Shown: piece after piece, positions 10,931 to 17,781 of the stretch
Position numbering within the stretch: the stretch's first letter is position 1
Layout of the letters: every line of letters begins with the position of its first letter
NCBI GenBank assembly: GCA_963846505.1
Contig: CAWJWD010000007.1
Span: forward strand, 1-64,000
Length of the DNA: 64,000 nucleotides
Origin: JACVRW01 sp963846505
Lineage (GTDB): Bacteria; Actinomycetota; Thermoleophilia; Solirubrobacterales; Thermoleophilaceae
Reading direction: 5' to 3'
Program-made: the position numbers and the translations under genes
The notes under the pieces: model-generated
Told to the model about the DNA's origin: nothing
What the model saw: the letters and a program-made list of their open reading frames with translations, nothing else
Database searches by the model: none

Positions 10931-11037
10931 CGCCTGCGCTATCGGTTGCGGCACCGGCCAGCTTTAGTGACCATTCGTCCAGCTCGACCCTTTGCCACCT
11001 TCCAACTTCCCGCCCGTCGCGGAGTTCTAGACGGCAG

Positions 11038-11232
11038 ATGCGAGCAACCACGATTCGCTTCAGCCCCGAGCTCTGGGCGCGTCTGGAGCAGGAAGCCGCG
11101 CGCGAGGGCGTCAGCGTGGCGCAGTACGTGCGCGATGCGGCACTGTTTCGCATCGCCTACAACGCCGGCTCGCGAGCCGACGCGCCGCCCCCGCGGCTGC
11201 CCTACCGCACCGGTAGCGCCTCCGAGCGCTGA
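11038..11232 (+). CDS. Small ribbon-helix-helix (CopG/Arc-like) protein
   Basis: The 64-residue protein begins MRATTIRFSPELWARLEQEA and continues with GVSVAQYVRDAALFRIAY. That is a short beta strand followed by two helices, the layout of ribbon-helix-helix DNA-binding proteins, which work as dimers. The last 15 residues are proline/arginine rich and probably disordered. No toxin gene adjoins it, so a lone regulator is more likely than an antitoxin. It stands alone between the divergent pilin operon and the sigma-factor gene, and could control either. Confidence 0.65.
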   Translation: MRATTIRFSPELWARLEQEAAREGVSVAQYVRDAALFRIAYNAGSRADAPPPRLPYRTGSASER

Positions 11233-11267
11233 CCCGCCATCCTGGCGGGGCGTGATACTACGTCCGA

Positions 11268-12911
11268 GTGTTGGGGTTTCGCGGTAGTGACCAGCGCCTC
11301 GTCGCCGCGGTTCGGGCCGGGGACGAGCAGGCGTTCGAGCAGCTCCATGCGTACTACCGGGGGATGATCTTCGCGTTTTGTCGGCACCTGACCGGGCAGC
11401 GCGAGGACGCCGAGGACGCCGTGCAGCACACGTTCCTGGCGGCCTACCGCCAGATCACGGAATCGGATCGGAAGATCAACTTACGCCCGTGGCTGTTCAC
11501 GGTCGCGCGCAACCGCTGCCTCACGCTGCGTGAGCGGCGCGTCCGACTGCAGTCACAGCGGGTAGACGAGGACCTCGCCGTCGGCGATCTCGCGGAGGAG
11601 GTCCAGCGGCGGGAGGACCTACGCCAGTTGGTGCACGACCTCCATGGGCTGCCGGAGCCCCAGCGGGCGGCGCTGTTGCTGTCGGAGCTCGAGTCGCTCA
11701 GCCACCGTCAGGTCGCGCAGGTGCTCGACGTGCCGGACGCGCGCGTCAAGGCGCTCGTCTACCAGGCACGCAGCTCGCTCGCGGCGACGCGAGAAGCACG
11801 TGACGTCGCGTGTTGGGACGTCCGGCAGCAGCTGGCGACCCTGTCGGGTTCGGCCTTGCGCCGACGGTTGCTGCGCCGTCACGTGCACGAGTGCTCGGGC
11901 TGCAGCGAGTTCGAAGCGGCGATCGCACGCCAGCGTCGCGGGCTGGCGGCGCTGCTGCCCGCTGCGGCGGCACGGAGCGGCTGGCGCGCGTTGCTCGGTC
12001 GTGGAGCAGAAGGGGCTGCGACGGGAGTCGGTGGCACTGGAGCCGGCTCGACGGCAGCAGGCGGTGGGGCGCTCGCCGGTGGCGTCGGCGGGTCGCTCGC
12101 CGGGCTCGGGGCGCCCGTGGCGTTGAAGCTGGCTGCCGTCGTCGCGGTGGTCGGCGGCGGCACCATGGGGGTGGCTACCGGGACCGTGCCGGCCGCAGTC
12201 GGCGACCTCGTGCACACGGTCGGCGAGCGGACGGCGGCACGAACCGTGGAGTCGCATGCCCAGGCCCCGGTGCTGGACGGTCGGCCAGGCAGTCCGCGCC
12301 TCGTCGTCGGCGGGCCGGTTCCGATCGTCGAGGCAAGGGGAGACCGAGCTGGGACCACCGTTTCGGGTCGACGCGTGCCGGCAGTCGAACGCCGAGAGCG
12401 CCCACGCGCGGCCAGTAGCGACGCCTCCCCGGGCCATGGCGGGTCGTCAGCCGGTGGCAGCCAAGGACAGGGCGGGGCGCCTCGCGGCCTCGCCAAGCAC
12501 GGCGGCGTGCCGCCGGGCCAGGCCAAGGATGGCGGTCCGCCAGAGCACGCGGGCGGGAACGGGACGCCTCCTGGGCTCGCGAAGAGGGGCGGTGCCGTTC
12601 CCGGCCAAGGCAAGGTGGCGCCTCCTGGCCAGGTGCGCAAGGACCGCGAGGCGACTCCGACGGGCAGCCGCCCTGCCGTCCCACCCGGTCAGGCGAAGGG
12701 AGGGCCGGGTGCGCCGGGCGAACGGCCTCCGGACGGCGGCAGCGGCTCCGGTAGCGCGGACGGCGGGGGCGACGAAACCGGCTTTGGATCGAGCAACGGC
12801 TCTGGCTCGACCAACGGCGTTGGCGACGGTTCCGCCAACGCCAACGCCGGCGGACGAGGCGCCGGGGGCTCGCTACCCGGCCGTGGCGCGCAGGGAAGGT
12901 CGCCAAAGTAG
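11268..12911 (+). CDS. Large ECF-type sigma factor fused to anti-sigma-like zinc finger, membrane segment and repeat tail
   Basis: The 547-residue product has a sigma-70 region 2 at about 20-90 (AFCRHLTGQREDAEDAVQ) and a region 4 at about 115-175 (SLSHRQVAQVLDVPDARVK). A zf-HC2-like anti-sigma motif follows, with Cys182 and H205-x3-C209-x2-C212. A glycine/alanine stretch leads to one probable membrane helix at about 284-312. The last 200 residues are a low-complexity tail with PPGQAK, PPGLAK and GxAKxGG repeats. ECF factors direct RNA polymerase to stress promoters; here the inhibitor and sensor appear to be in the same chain. The GTG start was chosen because region 2 begins shortly after it. 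Third-position GC is like the neighbours and the frame is unbroken. Confidence 0.8.
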   Translation: MLGFRGSDQRLVAAVRAGDEQAFEQLHAYYRGMIFAFCRHLTGQREDAEDAVQHTFLAAYRQITESDRKINLRPWLFTVARNRCLTLRERRVRLQSQRVDEDLAVGDLAEEVQRREDLRQLVHDLHGLPEPQRAALLLSELESLSHRQVAQVLDVPDARVKALVYQARSSLAATREARDVACWDVRQQLATLSGSALRRRLLRRHVHECSGCSEFEAAIARQRRGLAALLPAAAARSGWRALLGRGAEGAATGVGGTGAGSTAAGGGALAGGVGGSLAGLGAPVALKLAAVVAVVGGGTMGVATGTVPAAVGDLVHTVGERTAARTVESHAQAPVLDGRPGSPRLVVGGPVPIVEARGDRAGTTVSGRRVPAVERRERPRAASSDASPGHGGSSAGGSQGQGGAPRGLAKHGGVPPGQAKDGGPPEHAGGNGTPPGLAKRGGAVPGQGKVAPPGQVRKDREATPTGSRPAVPPGQAKGGPGAPGERPPDGGSGSGSADGGGDETGFGSSNGSGSTNGVGDGSANANAGGRGAGGSLPGRGAQGRSPK

Positions 12912-12972
12912 CGTTCGTGCCGATCACCGCACGCTGCGGTCCGCGGACCAGACCATCGACGCGGCACGTCTC

Positions 12973-13806
12973 TCAGGGCAGGGCCGCGGCAGCGTAGGCG
13001 AGCATGCGGTTGGTGACGGCCGTCGCGCGCCGCGCCTCGTCCGGATCGGGCTCCGCGGGATCGCTCACTCGCGTCGGCACGTCCAGCTCGAGCTCCGGCA
13101 CCGCGCCCGAGGCCAGCTCGACGGCGGCTTGGGCCGCATGGCGCACGACGCTGCGCTCGACCGACCAGAGCGTGTCGAAGACGCGCTCGCGGTCGGGCGC
13201 CTGGGGCCGCGTGCGCTCACGGGCCGCGAGGCAGGCGGCGAACTCCGGCGCGTCCCAGACGACCGACCACTCGCGCGCGAGCGGGTGGCGGCGGTCGAGC
13301 GGCAGCTCGAGCGGGCCGCTCTCCGGCGTCTGCGCACGCTCGAAGTCCGCCAGCACGAAGCAGAGCGTGGTCGGAGCCGCCAAGGTGCGCCAGCGACGCT
13401 CGGAGTCGCGGTAGAAGCGCTCGCGCTGAAAGCTGCCCGCGAGCAGTCCACCGGCGCCGCGTGCGCTCGCCTCGTCCTCGATCGCGTGGCTCATCGCGAG
13501 CAGCAGCGGCTTCGGCACCGGATGGGCGTCGAGCTCGGGCAGTCGGCGCCGCAGGCCGGCGAAGATCGAGCCGGGTGGCTCGGGCTCGGCCAGCACGCGC
13601 TCGATCGCGGCTGGCAGCGACAGTCCGGTCTCGCGCAGGGTGAGCACGTCGCGTACGTGCTCGAGCTCGCTCTCGGGGTAGCGTCGGTGCCCGCTCGCCA
13701 AGCGCCGTGCGCGCGGGAAGCCGTAGCGCGTCTCCCACATGCGCAGCGTGCCCGGCTGGGTACCGGCGCGCTCGGCGAGCTGGCCGATCGTCAGCGCCGC
13801 GTCCAC
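12973..13806 (-). CDS. MerR-family regulator with DICT sensory domain
   Basis: Residues about 5-70 form a MerR winged helix (LTIGQLAERAGTQPGTLRMWETRYGFPRA). The remaining 200 residues match the DICT domain pattern: SHAIEDEA, then GSFQRERFYRDSERRW, VLADFERA, and HPLAREWSVVWDAPEFAACLAARE. DICT domains are found next to GGDEF, histidine kinase and MerR modules and are proposed to sense a signal, possibly light or redox; no ligand can be named. The GTG at 13806 places the HTH right at the N-terminus; a longer reading to 13923 would overlap the upstream hydrolase gene. The MerR-type factor probably binds the inverted repeat just upstream. Confidence 0.85.
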   Translation of the reverse strand: MDAALTIGQLAERAGTQPGTLRMWETRYGFPRARRLASGHRRYPESELEHVRDVLTLRETGLSLPAAIERVLAEPEPPGSIFAGLRRRLPELDAHPVPKPLLLAMSHAIEDEASARGAGGLLAGSFQRERFYRDSERRWRTLAAPTTLCFVLADFERAQTPESGPLELPLDRRHPLAREWSVVWDAPEFAACLAARERTRPQAPDRERVFDTLWSVERSVVRHAAQAAVELASGAVPELELDVPTRVSDPAEPDPDEARRATAVTNRMLAYAAAALP

Positions 13807-13830
13807 GCGCGCACGATCCGTGGCGGGAAC

Positions 13831-13848
13831 CTCGACATTCTGTTCGAG
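13831..13848. promoter_or_regulatory. Inverted repeat upstream of the MerR-DICT gene, candidate operator
   Basis: CTCGA and TCGAG arms (13831-13835 and 13844-13848) are separated by eight bases, and further pairing with a one-base slip is possible. The site lies 25 bases upstream of the chosen GTG, between the hydrolase stop and the regulator start. MerR-type proteins bind such dyads, so autoregulation is a reasonable guess. Confidence 0.35.
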
Positions 13849-13849
13849 A

Positions 13850-14503
13850 TTACGTGCCGGATCGGTCCGGAGACCAATGGTCCCCGACGGCTGCCCGCAG
13901 CGCCGGCAGCGCCTGGTCGGCATGCTCGAAGCGGATGGCCGTCATGCCGAGCGCCCGCGCGGCCTCGCAGTTGACGTCGAGGTCGTCGAGGAAGACGCAC
14001 TCGTCCGCGCCCAGTCCGCCGCCGAGCCGCTCCAGGGTGAGCTCGTAGATCTCGGGCTCCGGCTTGCGCATGCCGACGAAGGCGGAGTCGACCACGAGCT
14101 CGAAGATCTCGTCCAGCTCGGGCAGCTTCGCGCGCCAGAGCGGCTCCCACTCGCGCACGTTGTTCGTCAGCAGCGCCATGCGCAACCCGCGCTCGCGCAG
14201 CTCGGCCAGGCACTCGATCACCGGCGCGTTCGGCTGCATCTGCTCGAAGTAGCAGTCGCGCAGGCGGGCGAGGTCGAAGCCGGCTTCGAGGTGCGCCTCG
14301 ATCCGGCGCGCGAACTCGGCCTCGCTGATGCTGCCGCGCTCGAGCTCGAACAGCGGGTGCTCGCCGTGCTCGCTCATCGCCTTGCCCATCGCTACGCCGA
14401 GGTCGGCGGCCGAGACGCCGGTCTCCTCTTGGTAGGCGAGGAAGCCGAGCGCCAGCGGCGAGGTCAGCACCCCGCCGAAGTCGGAGATGACGGCGCGGAT
14501 CAC
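13850..14503 (-). CDS. HAD-superfamily hydrolase (epoxide-hydrolase-N-like phosphatase)
   Basis: The 217-residue protein begins VIRAVISDFGGVLTSP, the HAD motif I with the nucleophile Asp followed by Phe-Gly-Gly, as in the IA subfamily. Motif II is LLTNN, motif III is the lysine in GMRKPEPEIYELTLERLG, and motif IV is VFLDDLDVNCEAARALGM. The length is normal. It should be a soluble magnesium-dependent phosphatase or dehalogenase of unknown substrate. The GTG at 14503 overlaps the stop of the upstream gene (GTGA), and both belong to a run of minus-strand genes starting with FxsA. Confidence 0.85.
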   Translation of the reverse strand: MIRAVISDFGGVLTSPLALGFLAYQEETGVSAADLGVAMGKAMSEHGEHPLFELERGSISEAEFARRIEAHLEAGFDLARLRDCYFEQMQPNAPVIECLAELRERGLRMALLTNNVREWEPLWRAKLPELDEIFELVVDSAFVGMRKPEPEIYELTLERLGGGLGADECVFLDDLDVNCEAARALGMTAIRFEHADQALPALRAAVGDHWSPDRSGT

Positions 14504-15207
14504 GCCGCCTCCGGCGGCTCGACGCGCAGCATGAGCTCGTAGGCGCCGAGGGCCTCGCGACCGTCGAGGCGCCAGCGGAAGACCGCCGCGTGCACGCTCA
14601 GGTTCTCCAGCTCGAGCGACGAGCCGGCGATCGCCGCGCCGGAGCCGCGATGGGGGTAGTCCTCGCGTGGCAGCCACAGTTCGAGCCCGGCGCTGCGCTG
14701 GCGTCCGCCGCCGTCGTAGACGGTCGAGATGCGTGCGTCGTCGACGCGTCGCGGCTCGCCGTTCTCGATCAGCCAGGCGCTCACGCGCTCGTCGCCGTGG
14801 CCGATGGCGTCGCGGGGGCGGCGTGCGAGCGCCAGCAGCGCGTTGCCCTCGTCGACGACGGCCGAGATGCTGCGCAGCAGGTCGAGCTGCTCCCAGCTGG
14901 GGGCCTGACGCGTCTCGCTGACGGTGCCGAGGCAGTCGATCCGCCGTCCGGCGGCCTCGCCGCGCACGCGGGCCAGGCGCACGCTGATCTCGTCCAGGTC
15001 GGCAGCCGGCGAGACGGGCTCGAGCTCCAGCGAGAGCACGTCGGGCAGCTCGGCGCGCAGGCGGTCGCCCGCACGCTCGATCGTCGGTCCCTCGCCATGC
15101 GCCGTGGGAGTGCGGCCCTCGAACAGCAGCGTCGCGCCCGACCGCGCCGTGGCGTAGATGTCGCGGGCGGGGTCGAAGAAGGCGAAGGCAAGCGCCGGCG
15201 CGCTCAC
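14500..15207 (-). CDS. Conserved hypothetical protein between FxsA and HAD hydrolase
   Basis: The 235-residue protein starts VSAPALAFAFFDPARDIYATARSGATLLFEG and has no signal peptide or membrane helix. Its pattern of short alternating hydrophobic strands (LFEGRTPTAHGEG, LWLPREDYPHRGSGAAIAGSS, VFRWRLDGREALGAYELMLRV) suggests an all-beta, lipocalin- or AttH-like fold. I do not recognise a family with certainty. The start GTG overlaps the FxsA stop and the stop overlaps the HAD start, so all three are co-translated. Confidence 0.7.
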   Translation of the reverse strand: MSAPALAFAFFDPARDIYATARSGATLLFEGRTPTAHGEGPTIERAGDRLRAELPDVLSLELEPVSPAADLDEISVRLARVRGEAAGRRIDCLGTVSETRQAPSWEQLDLLRSISAVVDEGNALLALARRPRDAIGHGDERVSAWLIENGEPRRVDDARISTVYDGGGRQRSAGLELWLPREDYPHRGSGAAIAGSSLELENLSVHAAVFRWRLDGREALGAYELMLRVEPPEAA

Positions 15208-15689
15208 CGCTCGAGCCGCCCTCGCGGCGGTGGCTCGTACTCGGTGGCGCTCCCCTCGACGTCGTAGTCGCGCCGGAAGCGGCGCGACGCGCCCGCCGCC
15301 CCGCCGACGACCAGGCGGGTGCCGAGTCGACGGACCAGCAGCCGCCGCACGACCGCGCGCGTCGGGGGCAGCAGCAGCACGATGCCGAAGATGTCGCTGA
15401 GGAAGCCCGGCGTCAGCAGCAGCGCGCCGCCGACGATCACCAGCACGCCGTCGACCACCTCGCGGTGCGGCATGCGGCCCTCCGACAACGCGAGGTTGAA
15501 GCGACGCCACACCGCGCGCCCCTGCGAGCGCAGCAGCAGCGTCCCGATGATCGAATCCAGCGCCAGCAGCAGCACCGTCAGCAGGGCGCCGGTGGCGCCG
15601 CCGCCGAGCAGCTGCGCCACCTGCAGGATCACGTACAGCTCCGCGAGCGGCACGAGGATGAACAGCAGCAGGAGCACCCAAAGCGGCAC
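15204..15689 (-). CDS. fxsA: FxsA-family membrane protein
   Basis: The 161-residue protein has four hydrophobic stretches: LWVLLLLFILVPLAELYVIL, an LLTVLLLALDSIIGTLLL segment, VLVIVGGALLLTPGFLSD and FGIVLLLPPTRAVVRRLL. The central TPGFLSD motif is typical of FxsA, whose E. coli member reduces F-exclusion of phage T7 when overproduced. The cytoplasmic tail is basic then acidic. The start GTG at 15689 is preceded by TAGGGT with a six-base gap on the minus strand, which fits a leaderless transcript sharing the divergent spacer with the SufT-like gene. Confidence 0.9.
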   Translation of the reverse strand: MPLWVLLLLFILVPLAELYVILQVAQLLGGGATGALLTVLLLALDSIIGTLLLRSQGRAVWRRFNLALSEGRMPHREVVDGVLVIVGGALLLTPGFLSDIFGIVLLLPPTRAVVRRLLVRRLGTRLVVGGAAGASRRFRRDYDVEGSATEYEPPPRGRLER

Positions 15690-15695
15690 GACCTG

Positions 15696-15708
15696 ACCCT
15701 ACTACCCT
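15696..15708. promoter_or_regulatory. Back-to-back -10 elements for divergent leaderless genes
   Basis: TACCCT at 15703-15708 lies six bases before the ATG at 15715. On the other strand TAGGGT (15701-15696) lies six bases before the GTG at 15689. Both match the actinobacterial TANNNT -10 pattern at the distance expected when transcription starts at the first codon. The whole divergent spacer is only 25 bases. Confidence 0.55.
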
Positions 15709-15714
15709 CTAGGC

Positions 15715-16011
15715 ATGCCAACCGTCGACGACGTGCAGGAAGCGCTCACCAACGTGATCGATCCCGAGCTCGGGCTCGACTTCGTGGAGCTGGGCCTGAT
15801 CTACGAGATCTCGGTCGAGGGCGACGAGGTGTTCGTGACGTTCTCGCTGACGTCGCCCGGCTGCCCGATCGGGCCGCAGGTCTCCGAGCAGATCGAGGAA
15901 TTCGCCGGCGAGCTGGACGGCGTCTCGCGCGTGTACCCGAAGATGGTCTTCACGCCGCCCTGGACGCCGGACCTGATGAGCGAAGAGGCGAAGTTCGCGC
16001 TCGGCTACTGA
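15715..16011 (+). CDS. MIP18/DUF59-family iron-sulfur assembly factor (SufT/PaaD-like)
   Basis: The 98-residue protein is a single DUF59 domain: VQEALTNVIDPELGLDFVELGLIYEI, then LTSPGCPIGPQVSEQIEEF with the conserved cysteine, and a C-terminal MVFTPPWTPDLMSEEAKFALGY. Family members such as SufT and PaaD help mature iron-sulfur proteins. In many actinobacteria the gene lies in the suf operon; here it is about 10 kb from sufB and 22 kb from sufCDSU. The -10 TACCCT just upstream suggests a leaderless mRNA. The lipoate-ligase-like gene follows after 10 bases, and lipoyl synthase is itself an iron-sulfur enzyme. Confidence 0.9.
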   Translation: MPTVDDVQEALTNVIDPELGLDFVELGLIYEISVEGDEVFVTFSLTSPGCPIGPQVSEQIEEFAGELDGVSRVYPKMVFTPPWTPDLMSEEAKFALGY

Positions 16012-16021
16012 CGCTGCCGGC

Positions 16022-16864
16022 GTGGGCTCCCCGCGCCCCCGGCTGCACGTCGTCGTCGAGCCCGGCCAGCCGCGCGAGCCGGTCTTGGACACCGCGCTCT
16101 CGCGCGCGCTGTTCCTGCGCGTGGCTGCCGGCGAGCTGCCCGCCACGCTGCGCCTGACGCGGCCGGCGCCCGCGGTCGTGTTCGGCAGGCAGGACGCGCT
16201 GAACCCCGGCTACGCGGCGGCTGCCGAGGCGGCTCGCGCGCACGGCTTCGAGGCTGTCCTGCGCGTGGCCGGCGGGCGCGCCGCCGTCTTCCACGAGGGG
16301 GCGCTGGCGCTCGCCCACGCGGTGCCGGATCCGGCACCGCGCAAGGGCATCCATGCCCGCTTCGAAGCATCGGCGACGCTGGTCGAGGCGGCCCTGCGAC
16401 GGGTCGGCGTCGACGCCCGCGTCGGGGAGGTGCCGGGCGAGTACTGCCCCGGCACCTACAGCGTCAACGCGGGTGGCGAACGCAAGCTGGCGGGTCTCGG
16501 CCAGCGCCTGGTCAAGGGCGCGTCCTACATGGGCGGCGTGCTCCTGGTCAGCGACAGCGCGAGCGTGCGCACGGTCCTGACACCCGTCTACGACGCGCTC
16601 GGGCTGCAGTGGGAACCGGCCACGACCGGAGCGGTGGCCGAGGAAGCCGGCTTCGACGGCCTCCCGGTCGTCGCGGAGGACGACTCGGCGCAGGATGGCG
16701 GTGCGGAGGACCGCTCCGCACGATCGCCCGACGCCGCTTGGCGCACGGTCCGTGACGCGCTGCTCGCCGAGTATGCCGAGCGCTACGAGCTGGTCGAGGC
16801 CGAGCTCGACGGCGAGACGCTCGCGCTCGCCGAGCGCCTGGCGTCCGAGCACCGCGCCGGCTAG
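16022..16864 (+). CDS. Lipoate-protein ligase A-family protein
   Basis: The 280-residue protein has the BPL/LplA catalytic fold: RPAPAVVFGRQDALNPGY at about 50-65, the RVAGGRAAVFHEGALALAHAV block at about 80-100 (the RRxSGGGAVxH motif in modified form), and PGEYCPGTYSVNAGGERKLAGLGQR at about 140-160 with the conserved lysine of KLAG. It should attach or transfer lipoyl or octanoyl groups to carrier proteins. It may belong to the octanoyl-transferase branch; the sequence alone does not settle it. The GTG start is ten bases after the SufT-like gene, so they probably share a transcript. Confidence 0.8.
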   Translation: MGSPRPRLHVVVEPGQPREPVLDTALSRALFLRVAAGELPATLRLTRPAPAVVFGRQDALNPGYAAAAEAARAHGFEAVLRVAGGRAAVFHEGALALAHAVPDPAPRKGIHARFEASATLVEAALRRVGVDARVGEVPGEYCPGTYSVNAGGERKLAGLGQRLVKGASYMGGVLLVSDSASVRTVLTPVYDALGLQWEPATTGAVAEEAGFDGLPVVAEDDSAQDGGAEDRSARSPDAAWRTVRDALLAEYAERYELVEAELDGETLALAERLASEHRAG

Positions 16865-17781
16865 GCGGGCTGCGGCGTCGCGGCGCGAGCGGCGTTCTCG
16901 ACCAGCGCGTCCACGATCTGCGGCCAGAGCTCGGGCGGCAGGTCGTGTCCCATGCCGTCGAAGGGCACGAGCCGTGCGCCGGGAACGGCGCGGGCGGTCG
17001 CCTGGCCGCCGCGAAAGGGGACCAGCGGGTCGTCGCGGCCGTGGATCACGACCGTCGGCAGGTCGAGCTCTCGCAGCCGCTTGGTGCGGTCGCCCGAGGC
17101 GATGATCGCCGCCAGTTGGCGCCCGGTGCCGGCGGGGTTGCTGCCGCGGTCGTAGGCCAGGCGCGCCACCGCGCGCAGCCGCTCCGGGTCGGTCGGATGG
17201 CCCGGCGAGCCGATCAGTCCGAACAGCCGTACGAAGTGCTCGGCGTAGGCCTCGCGCTCGCGCGGGGCGCGCGAGAGCAGCGAGCGCCAGACGCGCAGCT
17301 TCGGCGTCGAGACGTTGCGGGCACCGGTCGTCGACATGATCGAGCCCAGCGACAGCACCCGCTCGGGCGCGGTGATCGCCAGCGTCTGGGCGATCATGCC
17401 GCCCATCGACGCGCCGACCACGTGCGCGCGCTCGACGCCGAGCGCGTCGAGCAGGCCGAGCGTGTCGGTGGCCATGTCGGTGAGCAGGTAGGGCGTCTCG
17501 AGCCGCAGCCCGACGAAGCCGCGCACGAGGTTCGGCACCGGCGCGTCGATCTTCGTCGAGCGACCGGCATCGCGGTTGTCGAAGCGGATCACGCGGAAGC
17601 CGCGGCCGGCCAGCGTCTCGCAGAGCTCGCGGTCCCAGTGGATCAGCTGCATGCCGAGGCCCATCACCAACAGCAGCGGCGGGTCCGCCGGGTCGCCGAT
17701 CGTCTCGTAGACCAGCTCGACCTCGCCGACCCGGACGCGCTGCTCGTCGGGCTGGGCGCCCGCTGCGGCTGGCTCGCTCAC
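16861..17781 (-). CDS. Alpha/beta hydrolase
   Basis: The 306-residue protein carries LLLVMGLGMQLIHWD, FDNRDAGRST, the nucleophile elbow GASMGGM at about 121-127, an acid in HGRDDPLVPF, and the histidine in GMGHDLPPELW. It is the family often annotated as alpha/beta-fold hydrolase or prolyl-type esterase; the substrate is unknown. Its GTG overlaps the stop of the acyltransferase gene (GTGA), so a role in lipid or ester metabolism is plausible. Its stop and the stop of the converging LplA-like gene share the bases CTAG. Confidence 0.85.
   Translation of the reverse strand: MSEPAAAGAQPDEQRVRVGEVELVYETIGDPADPPLLLVMGLGMQLIHWDRELCETLAGRGFRVIRFDNRDAGRSTKIDAPVPNLVRGFVGLRLETPYLLTDMATDTLGLLDALGVERAHVVGASMGGMIAQTLAITAPERVLSLGSIMSTTGARNVSTPKLRVWRSLLSRAPREREAYAEHFVRLFGLIGSPGHPTDPERLRAVARLAYDRGSNPAGTGRQLAAIIASGDRTKRLRELDLPTVVIHGRDDPLVPFRGGQATARAVPGARLVPFDGMGHDLPPELWPQIVDALVENAARAATPQPA

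Noticed and set aside
11038..11232. Ribbon-helix-helix protein as part of a toxin-antitoxin pair
   Set aside because: No small toxin gene is next to it; the downstream gene is the sigma factor 35 bases away.
12440..12720. Repeats in the sigma-factor tail considered as a DNA repeat array or CRISPR
   Set aside because: The units are irregular in length and sequence at the DNA level and keep the reading frame as PPGxAK peptide repeats, so this is a protein repeat.
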